From NCBI GenBank assembly GCA_016521575.1, contig JAEKDP010000013.1, positions 1 to 64,000 of the forward strand: a stretch of DNA of 64,000 bases. The letters run 5' to 3'. Numbering within the stretch: the first letter of the stretch is position 1; each line of letters begins with the position of its first letter. The translations under genes were made by a program, and so were the position numbers. The notes below the pieces were generated by a model. The model made no database searches. It worked only from the letters and a program-made list of their open reading frames with translations, and was not told where the DNA came from. Origin of the DNA: Rhodobacteraceae bacterium F11138. GTDB taxonomy: Bacteria > Pseudomonadota > Alphaproteobacteria > Rhodobacterales > Rhodobacteraceae. Below are positions 8,052 to 15,718 of the stretch, in pieces.

Positions 8052-9045
8052 TGTCACATCCCGTTTTGAGTATATGGCCGTTTCTTGAAGAGTACGGGCT
8101 TCTGGCGGTGCCAGCCCTTGAGTGCGTCGATGGGCGTTCGGTCTTTCAGCACGGATTGCGGGAGCTGGCTATTGTAGAGGCGAACGTAGCGCAGGATGGT
8201 CTGTTCCAGATCCTTGCCGCTGCGGAAGCGGTGGCTCTGCAGGACGTCCTCGATCCCACCGTTGAACTGCTCCACCATTTCGTTGGTCTGCGGCCGTATC
8301 GGCGGGGCGAGGCGGTCAAAATCATGATTGCCGGTCGCGGCGCGACGGCGCCGGCCAAAGAGGCGATCCGTGAACACCTTGCCGTTGTCGGTCAGCACCC
8401 GGTCCAAATCGCGAAGGAACCGTCTGGCGTTGGCCACCGTTCTCGCCGGGTAGATGCGCACGAAGACCCAGCGGGTGGCGCGGTCGATGGCAACCAACAG
8501 ATACCGGCGGCGGTCCTCGTCGGCCATCTGCGGCAGGTATTTGACGTCGACATGCAGGTAACCGGGCTCGTAGGCCTTGAGCGGCTTGTGGGCGGGCCGC
8601 CGCGTGGTGGGCTTCAGGTCGCGCAGATTGCACACGCCATGTCGACGAAGGCATCGATCCAGCTCCGAGCGCGAGACCTTCGGGTTCAGGAGCTCGCGGA
8701 CAACGGCCAGCAGATCGTCAAGCGGCAACATCAGGGGAGGCTGCCACAGCCTCCTGTGCCGGCGTCCGCGTCGTCTGCAACCGGTGCGCCGTGTGGCTGC
8801 GATCCTGCACGCTGTCGCGCTTGCGCCATTTCCAAACGGTCTGCTCCGAGATCCCGTAGCACTCCGCCACCACCCGTGCCGGTTCGTCGCTCGCCTGGAC
8901 CGCAGCCCGGATCTGCGGCGTTGTCGTGGCCTGCTTGTGAAGAGAAATCAGCATGCCTTGTCCCCGTCCCCAACCTCGCCCAAGATCAATCTTGCCACGA
9001 AAAACGCAGTCCGGCGAGGGTCTATGTGATCGTCCGGGATGGGCA
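8052..9045 (-). mobile_element. IS481-family element, degenerate
   Basis: Bounded by imperfect inverted ends TGTCACATCCCG (8052-8063) and TGCCCATCCCG (complement of 9035-9045). It contains a broken IS481-type transposase on the minus strand. The right end is placed at 9045 because the interrupted tspO reading frame stops matching its family exactly there. No clear target duplication is visible, and the left flank does not continue tspO, so a deletion on that side is likely. Confidence 0.7.
8054..8954 (-). pseudogene. IS481-family transposase with several internal deletions
   Basis: The N-terminal HTH piece (8954-8718: AECYGISEQTVWKWRKRD, RSHTAHRLQTTRTPAQE) and the DDE core (from 8731: HVDVKYLPQMADEDRRRYL, AIDRATRWVFVRIY, LTDNGKVFTDRLFG, PQTNEMVEQFNGGIEDV) lie in different frames. 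Compared with intact family members, residues are missing around the frame junction near 8725, before LTDNG and after NHDFDRL. The conserved NGMVERFNGRI is changed to NEMVEQFNGGI. The family ending KKRPY is present near 8070. I call it an inactive remnant. Confidence 0.85.
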
Positions 9046-9171
9046 CCAAGGCTTTCTCAGATCTGCGTACCACTCTCCGGGCGAGGTCAGTAATCCGATC
9101 GCAATACCACCGCCAACAACGATAGTCATGAACACCGCAAGTGAGCCAAGATTCGGAAAAGATAACAACAT
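9046..9171 (-). pseudogene. tspO/crtK N-terminal fragment cut by the IS481 element
   Basis: 42 codons from the ATG at 9171 read MLLSFPNLGSLAVFM, a glycine-rich membrane stretch, and then SPGEWYADLRKPW. The PGEWYADLRKPW block is the hallmark first loop of TspO/MBR proteins. The frame then runs into the IS481 end at 9045 and stops matching TspO. Intact TspO has about 155-160 residues, so roughly three quarters is lost. An AGGGAAA RBS lies upstream. It sits downstream of the fasciclin gene on the same strand. Confidence 0.7.
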
Positions 9172-9283
9172 TTGGCTTTCCCTGCTTGCTCTGGGTTCTG
9201 GTGACGACCGACACCGTCACGATCTTCATGCCGCGCCATGGGGTTGACCGAGGCAAAAGGGATTTTGCCTCGGTCACATTGTT

Positions 9284-9760
9284 TTACATAGCGGGCATAA
9301 TCACAGCGTCGATTACATGAATAACACCGTTAGATGCCTTGATGTCAGCCGAAACGACATTGGCATCGTCAACTTTCACGCCGCCTTCCGTCATAATTGT
9401 CACTTCACCACCTTGAACGGTCGCAGCCTTCATACCATCGCTCAGGTCAGTCGACATCACTTTGCCCGGGACCACGTGATAGGTCAGTATCGCGGTAAGT
9501 TTGTCCTTGTTCTCCGGCTTCAGCAGGTCTTCGACAGTACCGGCTGGTAGCGTGGCAAAGGCATCGTCTGTAGGCGCAAAGACTGTAAAGGGACCTTCGC
9601 CTTTGAGAGTGTCAACCAATCCAGCCGCCTGCACTGCTGTCACAAGCGTTCCGAAGGAACCTGCCTCAACTGCAGTGTCAACGATGTCTTTGTCTGCGGC
9701 CGAGGCCGGAAATGCGAAAGCGGTAGATGCGGCAAGCGCCAAAAAAGTTCTGCGGATCAT
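9284..9760 (-). CDS. Secreted fasciclin (FAS1) domain protein
   Basis: 158 residues. The signal peptide [21 protein letters not shown] is followed by one FAS1 domain covering most of the rest. It has the H1 box ([13 protein letters not shown]), the central TYHVVPGK and the H2-type end [18 protein letters not shown]1 proteins are periplasmic or surface adhesion-like proteins. In R. sphaeroides a small fasciclin protein is part of the core sigma-E regulon, and a TGATCC element lies about 70 nt upstream here (9828-9833), so membership in that regulon is plausible. It survives between insertion-element debris. Confidence 0.92.
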   Translation of the reverse strand: MIRRTFLALAASTAFAFPASAADKDIVDTAVEAGSFGTLVTAVQAAGLVDTLKGEGPFTVFAPTDDAFATLPAGTVEDLLKPENKDKLTAILTYHVVPGKVMSTDLSDGMKAATVQGGEVTIMTEGGVKVDDANVVSADIKASNGVIHVIDAVIMPAM

Positions 9761-9804
9761 TGTGTTTCTCCGATTGAATATTATCCGATGCCTTTACTGG
9801 CAAC

Positions 9805-9833
9805 GTAAATACTACGGATGCGCTATCGGATCA
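9805..9833 (-). promoter_or_regulatory. Possible sigma-E promoter of the fasciclin gene
   Basis: The complement of 9828-9833 is TGATCC, an exact sigma-E -35 element. With an 18-nt spacer the -10 would be TTTAC (9809-9805); with 16 nt it would be TATTT. Neither is a good match to TAAGA, so the call rests on the -35 and on the known sigma-E control of a fasciclin gene in R. sphaeroides. Confidence 0.4.
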
Positions 9834-9840
9834 GATCGCT

Positions 9841-10009
9841 CACGTTTACGTGAGGGTGGCCTGCTGGCAAGCGACCCACTTCGACTGGAAGAAGATATGT
9901 GCCGGCCAGTTATCAACCGAGATGTCGTGGTTGAAGCTGCTTGAGAACGAGAGCGGCCGCCTCATAAAAGTCGTGGCCGACTTAACCTTGAACAAGAAAA
10001 GATGCAGAA
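9841..10009 (+). pseudogene. IS3-family orfA remnant
   Basis: A frame without a start codon reads CWQATHFDWKKICAG and then the leucine-zipper-like WLKLLENESGRLIKVVADLTLNKK. This matches the second half of IS3-family OrfA proteins, where a tyrosine-tryptophan HTH end (QTYYRWRKEYGG) precedes KELEKENARLRRAVADLTLDK. It is interrupted at 10009 by the IS5-family element and has no recognisable continuation as OrfB beyond it. Key aromatic positions are mutated, so it is an old relic. Confidence 0.6.
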
Positions 10010-11198
10010 TAAGACCTCTGCGGAATTAGGGATTCAGGTTGTTGTTGGGGTTTGGTATTTTATCCTTGGATTTTCAGGAGCGGATTTATGGACCTGTTTT
10101 TTCGAGAAGCTGCGGATCGGATTGGCGATGACGATGTGCTTTCGAAGATAGACGCACTTCTGGACTGGCGGGCGTTTTCTCCAATCCTGCAACGTGGGTT
10201 GGGCCGATCCGGGATCGGGCCGCGGGGCTTTGATCCGCTGGTTCTGTTCAAGTGCCTGCTCATCGGCCAGTGGCACGGGCTGAGCGATCCCAAGCTGGAA
10301 CGGGCGTTGAAGGTGCGGCTCGATTTCATGGTGTTCTGCGGGCTTGATCTGCATACGCCTGTCCCGGACGAGACCACGCATTGCCGGTTCCGCAATGCGC
10401 TTGTCAGGGGTGGCGTTTACGATGACCTTCTGGCCGAGGTCTGCCGTCAGATCGAGGATCACGGGCTGAAGCTGAAAGAAGCCGAGGTGGCGATCATCGA
10501 TGCTACACTGATTGAAAGCGCCGCCCGACCCCGGACACATATCGACGCCCCACGGGATCGGGCCGAGGGTGATCTGCAAGATGACCTGGATATGCATTTC
10601 AGCGCGGACCCGGATGCACGCTGGGTCAAGAAGGGTTCCAAAAGCACCCTGGGTTACAAGGCTTTTGCCCGCACGGATGAGGAGGGCTTCATCGACCACG
10701 TCCACACCACGGCCGCCAACCGCGCCGAGAGCCCGGAATTTGGCACGATGATCGACGGGGCAAAGGCGCAGCGGGTGCTGGCCGACAAGGCTTATGCCAG
10801 TCGCGCCAATCGAGAACAGCTGCGAGGCAGATTTCGAGACGGCATCATGCGCAAGGCGGCCCGCAACCGCCTGCTGCGCGGATCGGAGAAGCGCTTCAAC
10901 AAGCTGATCTCAAAGCGCCGGTTCCGGATCGAGCAATGCTTCGGCACGATGAAACGCCTCTTCGGCCTTTGCCGCGCCCGCTATTTCGGCACGGCCAGAA
11001 CTCACGCCCAACTGGCGATGGCGGCGATCGGACAGAACCTCCTGAAAGCCGCAAACAAGATCGCACTCAACCAACAAACCCCCGCAATCGCATAAACCAA
11101 ATGCCACCATCCTCGCATCCGCTGAAACGCCAGCGGACCAGACAGGATGGTCAAATCACTGCATCATGCAAAAATCAGCCCCTCATGCAGAGGTCTTA
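10010..11198 (+). mobile_element. IS5-family insertion sequence, apparently intact
   Basis: 1189 bp with perfect 12-bp inverted ends TAAGACCTCTGC (10010-10021) and GCAGAGGTCTTA (11187-11198). It is flanked by GAA on both sides (10007-10009 and 11199-11201). If the outer TA is counted as target, the ends would be AGACCTCTGC with a TA duplication; sequence alone does not settle this. It carries one full-length transposase gene and has landed inside an IS3 orfA remnant. It is the only insertion element here without visible damage. Confidence 0.9.
10088..11095 (+). CDS. IS5-family transposase
   Basis: 335 residues. The ATG at 10088 has an RBS (CAGGAG). The N-terminus carries the IS5 pattern (PLVLFKCLLIGQWHGLSD, DLHTPVPDETTHCRFRNAL split). 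The DDE residues are probably the D in AIIDATLIES, the D in VLADKAYASR and the E in RRFRIEQCFGTMKRLFG; the last segment is the family signature R-x3-E-x6-K-R. No frameshift or stop was found, so the enzyme is probably active. Confidence 0.92.
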   Translation: MDLFFREAADRIGDDDVLSKIDALLDWRAFSPILQRGLGRSGIGPRGFDPLVLFKCLLIGQWHGLSDPKLERALKVRLDFMVFCGLDLHTPVPDETTHCRFRNALVRGGVYDDLLAEVCRQIEDHGLKLKEAEVAIIDATLIESAARPRTHIDAPRDRAEGDLQDDLDMHFSADPDARWVKKGSKSTLGYKAFARTDEEGFIDHVHTTAANRAESPEFGTMIDGAKAQRVLADKAYASRANREQLRGRFRDGIMRKAARNRLLRGSEKRFNKLISKRRFRIEQCFGTMKRLFGLCRARYFGTARTHAQLAMAAIGQNLLKAANKIALNQQTPAIA

Positions 11199-11371
11199 GA
11201 ATGGTATTCGGCGAAGCCATTGAGGACTGAATGTCGGCTCCCTACGTGACGGCCAGACTGGCTCGCACCTGCAGCGAAGGTCCGGAATCCGCCCTCCCTC
11301 CCGATCAACCTTGCGGTCGCGGCGGAAACTGAGCACATGTGACCTGCCCCTTTTTTCAGGGTCACACATAA

Positions 11372-12412
11372 ATCGAGTTTGCTATCCATCTGTGTGCTGC
11401 CCGTGAAGCGGCTATCGAAACGTTCGTGGAAGCCCAACTACGTCGTTGGAAGGATTTCTTCGACACGGTCGAGTCTATGCCGCTGACGCCGGAGCAGCGC
11501 CTGTCGGTGGTCGTCGACGAAGATGCGACGCTGGTTCTGGCCGGCGCGGGCTCCGGCAAGACAAGCGTCATCACCGCCAAAGCCGCATACCTCGTGAAGG
11601 CGGAGATACGGAAGCCAAGCGAGCTCCTGCTGCTGGCCTTTGCGAAGGATGCCGCGACCGAGATGTCGGAGCGGATCGAAGCCAAGTGCGGGGTCCCCGT
11701 GGCAGCACGAACCTTCCATGCGTTGGCTTATGAGATCATCGGTGAGGTGGAAGGCGAGAAGCCGCCGTTGGCGCCAACGGCGACAGACGACAAGGCGTTC
11801 CTGTCGCTCATCAAGGAGATCCTCCGGCACCTCGTGGCGAATGCCAGCGATATCGCGCAGACAGTGATCGACTGGTTCGCCGGGTTCTTCGACGACTTCC
11901 CGACGGAGTGGGACTTCAAGACGAAGCACGAATGGTATGCGCAAATCGAAAGCCGCAACCTGCGGACGCTGCAAGGCGAGACGGTGAACAGCTTTGAAGA
12001 GCTGCTGATCGCCAACTGGTTGTTCCGGAACGGCATCGCCTATGAATACGAGCCAAGCTACGAGCACAAGCTCAAGAAGACGGGGCGCCGCGTCTACACG
12101 CCCGATTTCCGGCTGACTGAGAGCGGCGTCTACATCGAGCATTTCGGCGTGCGCAAGAAACGCGGCAGGGACGGCGTGGATGAATTGACCACGGCGCCTT
12201 ACGTCGATCGCGATGAATACCTCGAGAGCATGGACTGGAAACGGCAGGTCCACGCCGGGCACGATACGGTTCTGGTCGAGACCTACAGCTGGGAGCGTGA
12301 AGAGGGCCGGTTGCTTGAGGCGCTGGCGAAAAAGCTCGAACCCCACGTCACGCTGCGGCCGATCCCCGACATCGAGATCTACGATCGCGTCACCGAGGTT
12401 GGAGGGCCTTGA
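11372..12412 (+). pseudogene. UvrD/helicase IV-like protein with inserted PD-(D/E)XK nuclease domain, truncated
   Basis: The frame is open from 11372, with a GTG at 11426. It contains the Q-motif LTPEQRLSVVVDEDATLVLAGAGSGKT (Walker A, split over residues about 20-46), motif Ia LLLAFAKDAATEM, then a nuclease-like insert: SFEELLIANWLFRNGIAYEYE, YTPDF, VYIEHFG and WKRQVHAGHDTVLVETYSWE. This insert is typical of helicase IV-like enzymes and looks like a PD-(D/E)XK fold. The protein stops after IYDRVTEVGGP, before Walker B and all C-terminal helicase motifs, and the N-terminus also lacks a normal start. I read it as a fragment of a protein of roughly 900 residues. Confidence 0.7.
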
Positions 12413-12588
12413 TGACCACCGAACTCAAGTCGATCCTGGACATCATGAACCCCATGCCTCGAGAGGTTGGCCCGCCCGTTTGTCCGGGCGACCGGAGCAG
12501 AGACGCCTGCGACCGTCCGGCGGCGGTGGGAGGAGTGAAGAAATCCGAAGGCGCAACGCCAATAGTGAGTAGAATCGACAGACGGTGA
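12412..12588 (+). CDS. Small ORF of unknown status after the helicase fragment
   Basis: 58 codons beginning MTTELKSILDIMNPMPREV, the ATG overlapping the helicase stop (ATGA). The N-terminal stretch looks protein-like, but from about residue 20 the composition (PPVCPGDRSRDACDRP) looks like out-of-frame DNA. It may be the truncated start of a gene that once followed the helicase. I do not recognise a family and give it low weight. Confidence 0.2.
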   Translation: MTTELKSILDIMNPMPREVGPPVCPGDRSRDACDRPAAVGGVKKSEGATPIVSRIDRR

Positions 12589-12668
12589 AGGTTTTCGACG
12601 CGGATGATCTTGCCAGTCGAGTGAGGAAAACCTAAGCAATAGCCTCAATGGTGAAGGTTTTCGAGGCG
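12584..12668 (+). repeat. Direct repeat pair upstream of the Fic gene
   Basis: GGTGAAGGTTTTCGA occurs at 12584-12598 and again at 12650-12664, 66 nt apart, each followed by a GCG-containing tail. The second copy ends six bases before the Fic start region. The pair could be an operator, or a duplication scar bounding a 66-bp unit. Confidence 0.55.
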
Positions 12669-12673
12669 CAGTG

Positions 12674-14182
12674 ATGAATTTCTACGGACGCAAGCTTCCT
12701 GGACCGGGTCGGATTGCAGGATATGGCTGGCTGGTCAGTGAGCTTGTGCTGCGCGTGCCCATGCCGCGCCGCCTGTCTCTTGTATCCGATCACCACGAAC
12801 GTCGATCCGATCCGGAATGGGAGGTATTCCGATCAGAGCAATGGCCCGGCGAGGCTGTGTTCGATCACCTGATGTTTGCCATCAAGAACGAAGGCATCGA
12901 TCTGCGGGTCTTGCATGAGGTCACCAAAGCTGCGGACCCGTCTGAAATCTCCCAGGCTTTGGCGGGAGCGACCGGTCTCTTTGCGCGTCGCCTTTGGTTC
13001 TTCTGGGAATGGCTGACGAACGAGAGACTGGACCTGCCCGATCTGGGGAAGGTCAAGTATGAGCCCGCGCTCGATCCGAGCAACTATTTCGCCATCGAGC
13101 CCGGAAATCGATCGGCGCGCCACAAAATCATCGACAACCTGCCCGGAACCCCGGCTTTTTGTCCGCTTGTGCAGAGATCCTCGAGGCTCGATCAGCTGAT
13201 CGCGCGGCAATTGCCGGCTCGGGCAAGGGAGGTAATCGAAAAAGCACCGCAGCATATCGTGTCGCGCGCCGCGGCCTTCCTGCTACTGGACGATTCCAAA
13301 GCCTCCTTTGCGATCGAGCAGGAGAGGCCCGGACCCCAGCGTGCCGCCCGCTGGGCGCGTGCGATCGGCGAGGCGGGAAGCCACCAGCTATCGCAAAGCG
13401 AGCTTGAACGCTTGCAACAAGTTGTCTTGCAAGATGCGCGCTTCGTGAAGATGGGTGTTCGCAAGGAGGGCGGATTTATCGGAGGCCATACCCGCGACGG
13501 AAAGACCCCGGAGCCGGTGCATATCAGCGCCCGGCATGAGGATCTGGCAGACCTTCTGAAGGGAATTGCGCTCTATGAGGCGCGGGCTCTCGAGGGCGGC
13601 GTTGATCCGATGGTAGTAGCGGCCGCGCTGTCGTTCGGCTTTGTCTACATTCACCCCTTCGAGGATGGGAACGGTCGTCTCCATCGGTATCTCCTGCACC
13701 ATGTGCTGGCGCGTGGTGGATTCAATCCAGCTGGTCTGGTCTTCCCGATCAGCGTCGTGGTCCACCGGCGCATCGAGGAATACAGCAAGGTTCTGAAGTC
13801 CGTGTCGGGGCCGATGATGGAGTTCATCGACTGGCAACCGACAGCTCAGGGTAATGTGGAAGTCCTGTCGGACACTGCGGTGTTTTACCGCTTCTTCGAC
13901 AGCACCATGCATGCCGAATTCGTTGCCGACTGCGTCAGGGAAACGGTAGAACAGGATCTCCCCAAGGAAATCGACTACATCGAACGCTATGACCGGTTCA
14001 AATCCAGCGTCGACCAGATACTGGAAATGCCGGCGCGCAAGGTGGATCTGCTGCGAGGGTTTCTGGAACAGGGCAATGGCAAACTATCCAACCGGGCGTT
14101 GCGCAAGGAATTCTCGGCACTGACCCAGAAGGAAGTCGCCCTGATCGAAGAGGCCTACGAGGTAGCCTGGTCTCCCGTTTGA
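12674..14182 (+). CDS. Fic domain protein (putative AMP transferase) with N-terminal inhibitory motif
   Basis: 502 residues. The Fic core HPFEDGNGRLHRY (His near residue 327) matches HxFx(D/E)GNGRxxR and predicts AMP or another nucleotide being moved onto a target hydroxyl. An N-terminal SFAIEQE motif near residues 211-217 resembles the class II inhibitory helix (S/T)xxxE(G/N), but has Gln at the last position. GGFIGGHT, with the long substrate region after it, is also present. Start: GTG at 12671 or ATG at 12674; the ATG is preferred. There is no obvious separate antitoxin upstream, in line with self-inhibition. It lies in a transposon-rich patch, so it was probably acquired. Confidence 0.85.
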   Translation: MNFYGRKLPGPGRIAGYGWLVSELVLRVPMPRRLSLVSDHHERRSDPEWEVFRSEQWPGEAVFDHLMFAIKNEGIDLRVLHEVTKAADPSEISQALAGATGLFARRLWFFWEWLTNERLDLPDLGKVKYEPALDPSNYFAIEPGNRSARHKIIDNLPGTPAFCPLVQRSSRLDQLIARQLPARAREVIEKAPQHIVSRAAAFLLLDDSKASFAIEQERPGPQRAARWARAIGEAGSHQLSQSELERLQQVVLQDARFVKMGVRKEGGFIGGHTRDGKTPEPVHISARHEDLADLLKGIALYEARALEGGVDPMVVAAALSFGFVYIHPFEDGNGRLHRYLLHHVLARGGFNPAGLVFPISVVVHRRIEEYSKVLKSVSGPMMEFIDWQPTAQGNVEVLSDTAVFYRFFDSTMHAEFVADCVRETVEQDLPKEIDYIERYDRFKSSVDQILEMPARKVDLLRGFLEQGNGKLSNRALRKEFSALTQKEVALIEEAYEVAWSPV

Positions 14183-14750
14183 GTTCCTCCAGCTCAAGAG
14201 CAGACGATCAAAGCCTGCACGGACGGGCTACGAACTCGGAACTCTGTCCAAGATCATCTGCTTTTTCTGGTAGTTAAGCGGGTCCCTACATGACCGGCAG
14301 CCAGCCCCTTAACCGAAGATAGCGTCATATGACCTCAGCGCGTCACGCGCATTCTTCGAGCCCATCCAGCCTTTGATCGGGTGAACGCTAACATCAAGAC
14401 CTGATCTGAGCACCTCGTCGGCAACGACACGGACCTTTGCGACTTTCTTGAGAGCGTCCCGCATGGTGGCCCCGTGAAGTCGGCTATGCGAACTGGAGTT
14501 GGGTCCGGCTGTCGAGCCTGGCAATCTGAGCCAGGAATCCGCGCCCGGCTTGGATGAGCGTTTTGAAGATCGGCAGCGCTAAGTTGCGAACGCCAGCGTG
14601 CGGTTGACGATCTCATCTGTTTGGCACCTGAAAATTGAGATTGTTGAAATGGGCACTGACTGGTGCACTTTGAGGTTTTGTTAATCTCGGAACTGACACC
14701 ATATACTCTGATCTGGTATTAGAAATTAATATTATCAATAACTTAGCCAA
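14183..14750. other. Degenerate region without an intact gene
   Basis: 568 bases between the Fic gene and the attachment-like site. On the minus strand two protein-like scraps lie in different frames: one ending at 14309 (KKVAKVRVVADEVLRSG, then HPIKGWMGSKNARDALRSYD) and one with LALPIFKTLIQAGRGFLAQIA, then RLDSRTQLQFA, around 14475-14585. I do not recognise either family. From about 14640 the sequence is unusually AT-rich (for example AATTAATATTATCAATAA), unlike the host DNA. This looks like eroded mobile DNA. Confidence 0.5.
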
Positions 14751-14770
14751 GAATCCTACCACCCCAGCCA
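14751..14770 (+). other. Attachment-site-like sequence matching a tRNA 3' end
   Basis: GAATCCTACCACCCCAGCCA looks like the T-arm, acceptor and CCA end of a tRNA, most like bacterial tRNA-Gln. No tRNA body precedes it; the upstream DNA is AT-rich. It lies 10 nt from the stop of a tyrosine integrase, the usual position of an att site at the end of an integrated element. It is probably the distal att copy of a former island. Confidence 0.6.
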
Positions 14771-14779
14771 ATGTCTCCG

Positions 14780-15335
14780 TCATATGATTATTTTTGCTGA
14801 TAGTTTTGCTCGCCTTGTCGAACCTCTCGTGATGGGTTCGTCGAGTTTCGAACCCTGTTCGCTCTTGATTAGTTTCTCAAATCCGTGATCTGCCAGCAGG
14901 CCGCGACGCGCTTTGCCCGCATAGACTTGCACCATCTCTGTCGAGTTATGACCCGTCCAAGCCATGATTTCGCGCTCAGTCGCCCGCGCTTCCGCGAGCC
15001 ACGTTGCGCAAGCTTTGCGAAGCCCGTGAGCTGAGCAGTTTGGTAAGCCCGCATCATCGCGCCAGGTCCGCATTGCTGTTCCGAGCCCGTTTGCCGTCCT
15101 TGACCGTCGATTTCGCGTTTCAAGAAAGGTGAGCTGTCTTTCGGGAGCTGTTCCAGCACCTTGCTCAATTCCGGATGAACCGCAATATCAATCAACACCG
15201 TCGAGACCCCCTCTGTTTTTTGGCGACGGTACTGCACACGATCACCTTTGAGGTTCTGCCGCCTGAACCTGACGACATCTGACCGGGCGCAGGCGGTGTA
15301 AAGCATCAGCGTGATCCCGCATTCAAGATTGGATC
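14780..15335 (-). pseudogene. Tyrosine recombinase (phage/island integrase), frameshifted and lacking its N-terminus
   Basis: The catalytic domain is spread over two frames. The first (from about 15335) has TLMLYTACARSDVVRF with the first catalytic Arg region and the KTEG strand. After a frameshift near 15090 the second frame gives NGLGTAMRTWRDDAGLP, SAHGLRKACATWLAEA (His-x2-Arg), WTGHNSTEMVQVYAGKA (catalytic His and Tyr). The order and motifs are those of phage-type integrases. The N-terminal half is replaced by an IS3 orfA fragment, so the gene is inactive. Confidence 0.8.
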
Positions 15336-15543
15336 GCGCCGCTGTTGCTGAATCCAACGGTTAAGAACCGAGAAACCAACGCCAAGACCTGCTGCCACCT
15401 GCTTGCCTGCCAGCGCGCTGACCAACGCGATCCGCAGAGCTTCTGCGCAGAATTCCGGGGTTTGTTGCCGCGCCACCATGTTTCGCCTGCGTGGCAGAGC
15501 GCTCGTTGGTCGATGCGGAACACCGCCGTGATGGGGGCGGTCA
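15328..15543 (-). pseudogene. IS3-family orfA N-terminal fragment
   Basis: From the ATG at 15479 the frame gives MVARQQTPEFCAEALRIALV, then AGKQVAAGLGVGFSVLNRW and IQQQRRDP. This is the HTH start of an IS3-family OrfA (family pattern TPEFRAEALRIAL, KQVAADLGVGFSTLNKW). It breaks off into the integrase fragment near 15335. Upstream, TGACCGCCCCC (complement of 15533-15543) could be the IS end. It represents a different part of OrfA from the relic at 9841. Confidence 0.6.
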
Positions 15544-15718
15544 CCCGCATGAGCCGTGTTCTTCGTTCCTTCAAGGCGATAGTCGCTGAAGACGAGACAG
15601 CGAAATCGAATCGAATGGGTTCGCTATCGGTTCAGCCCGGGTATCTGAAAAGCTGTGGACTGTCTTGAAATGGGAGGGTCTCTCTCTCTCGCGCCAATGG
15701 AAAATGGGGGCAAAGCAC

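Noticed and set aside
8948..9277. 109-codon ORF on the minus strand across the tspO fragment and IS end
   Set aside because: It lies in a different frame from the recognisable TspO residues and crosses the IS481 boundary, so it is an accidental open frame.
7990..15718. Active prophage or complete genomic island
   Set aside because: No phage structural genes; the integrase is frameshifted and truncated and most mobile genes are broken. It is better described as a decayed patchwork.
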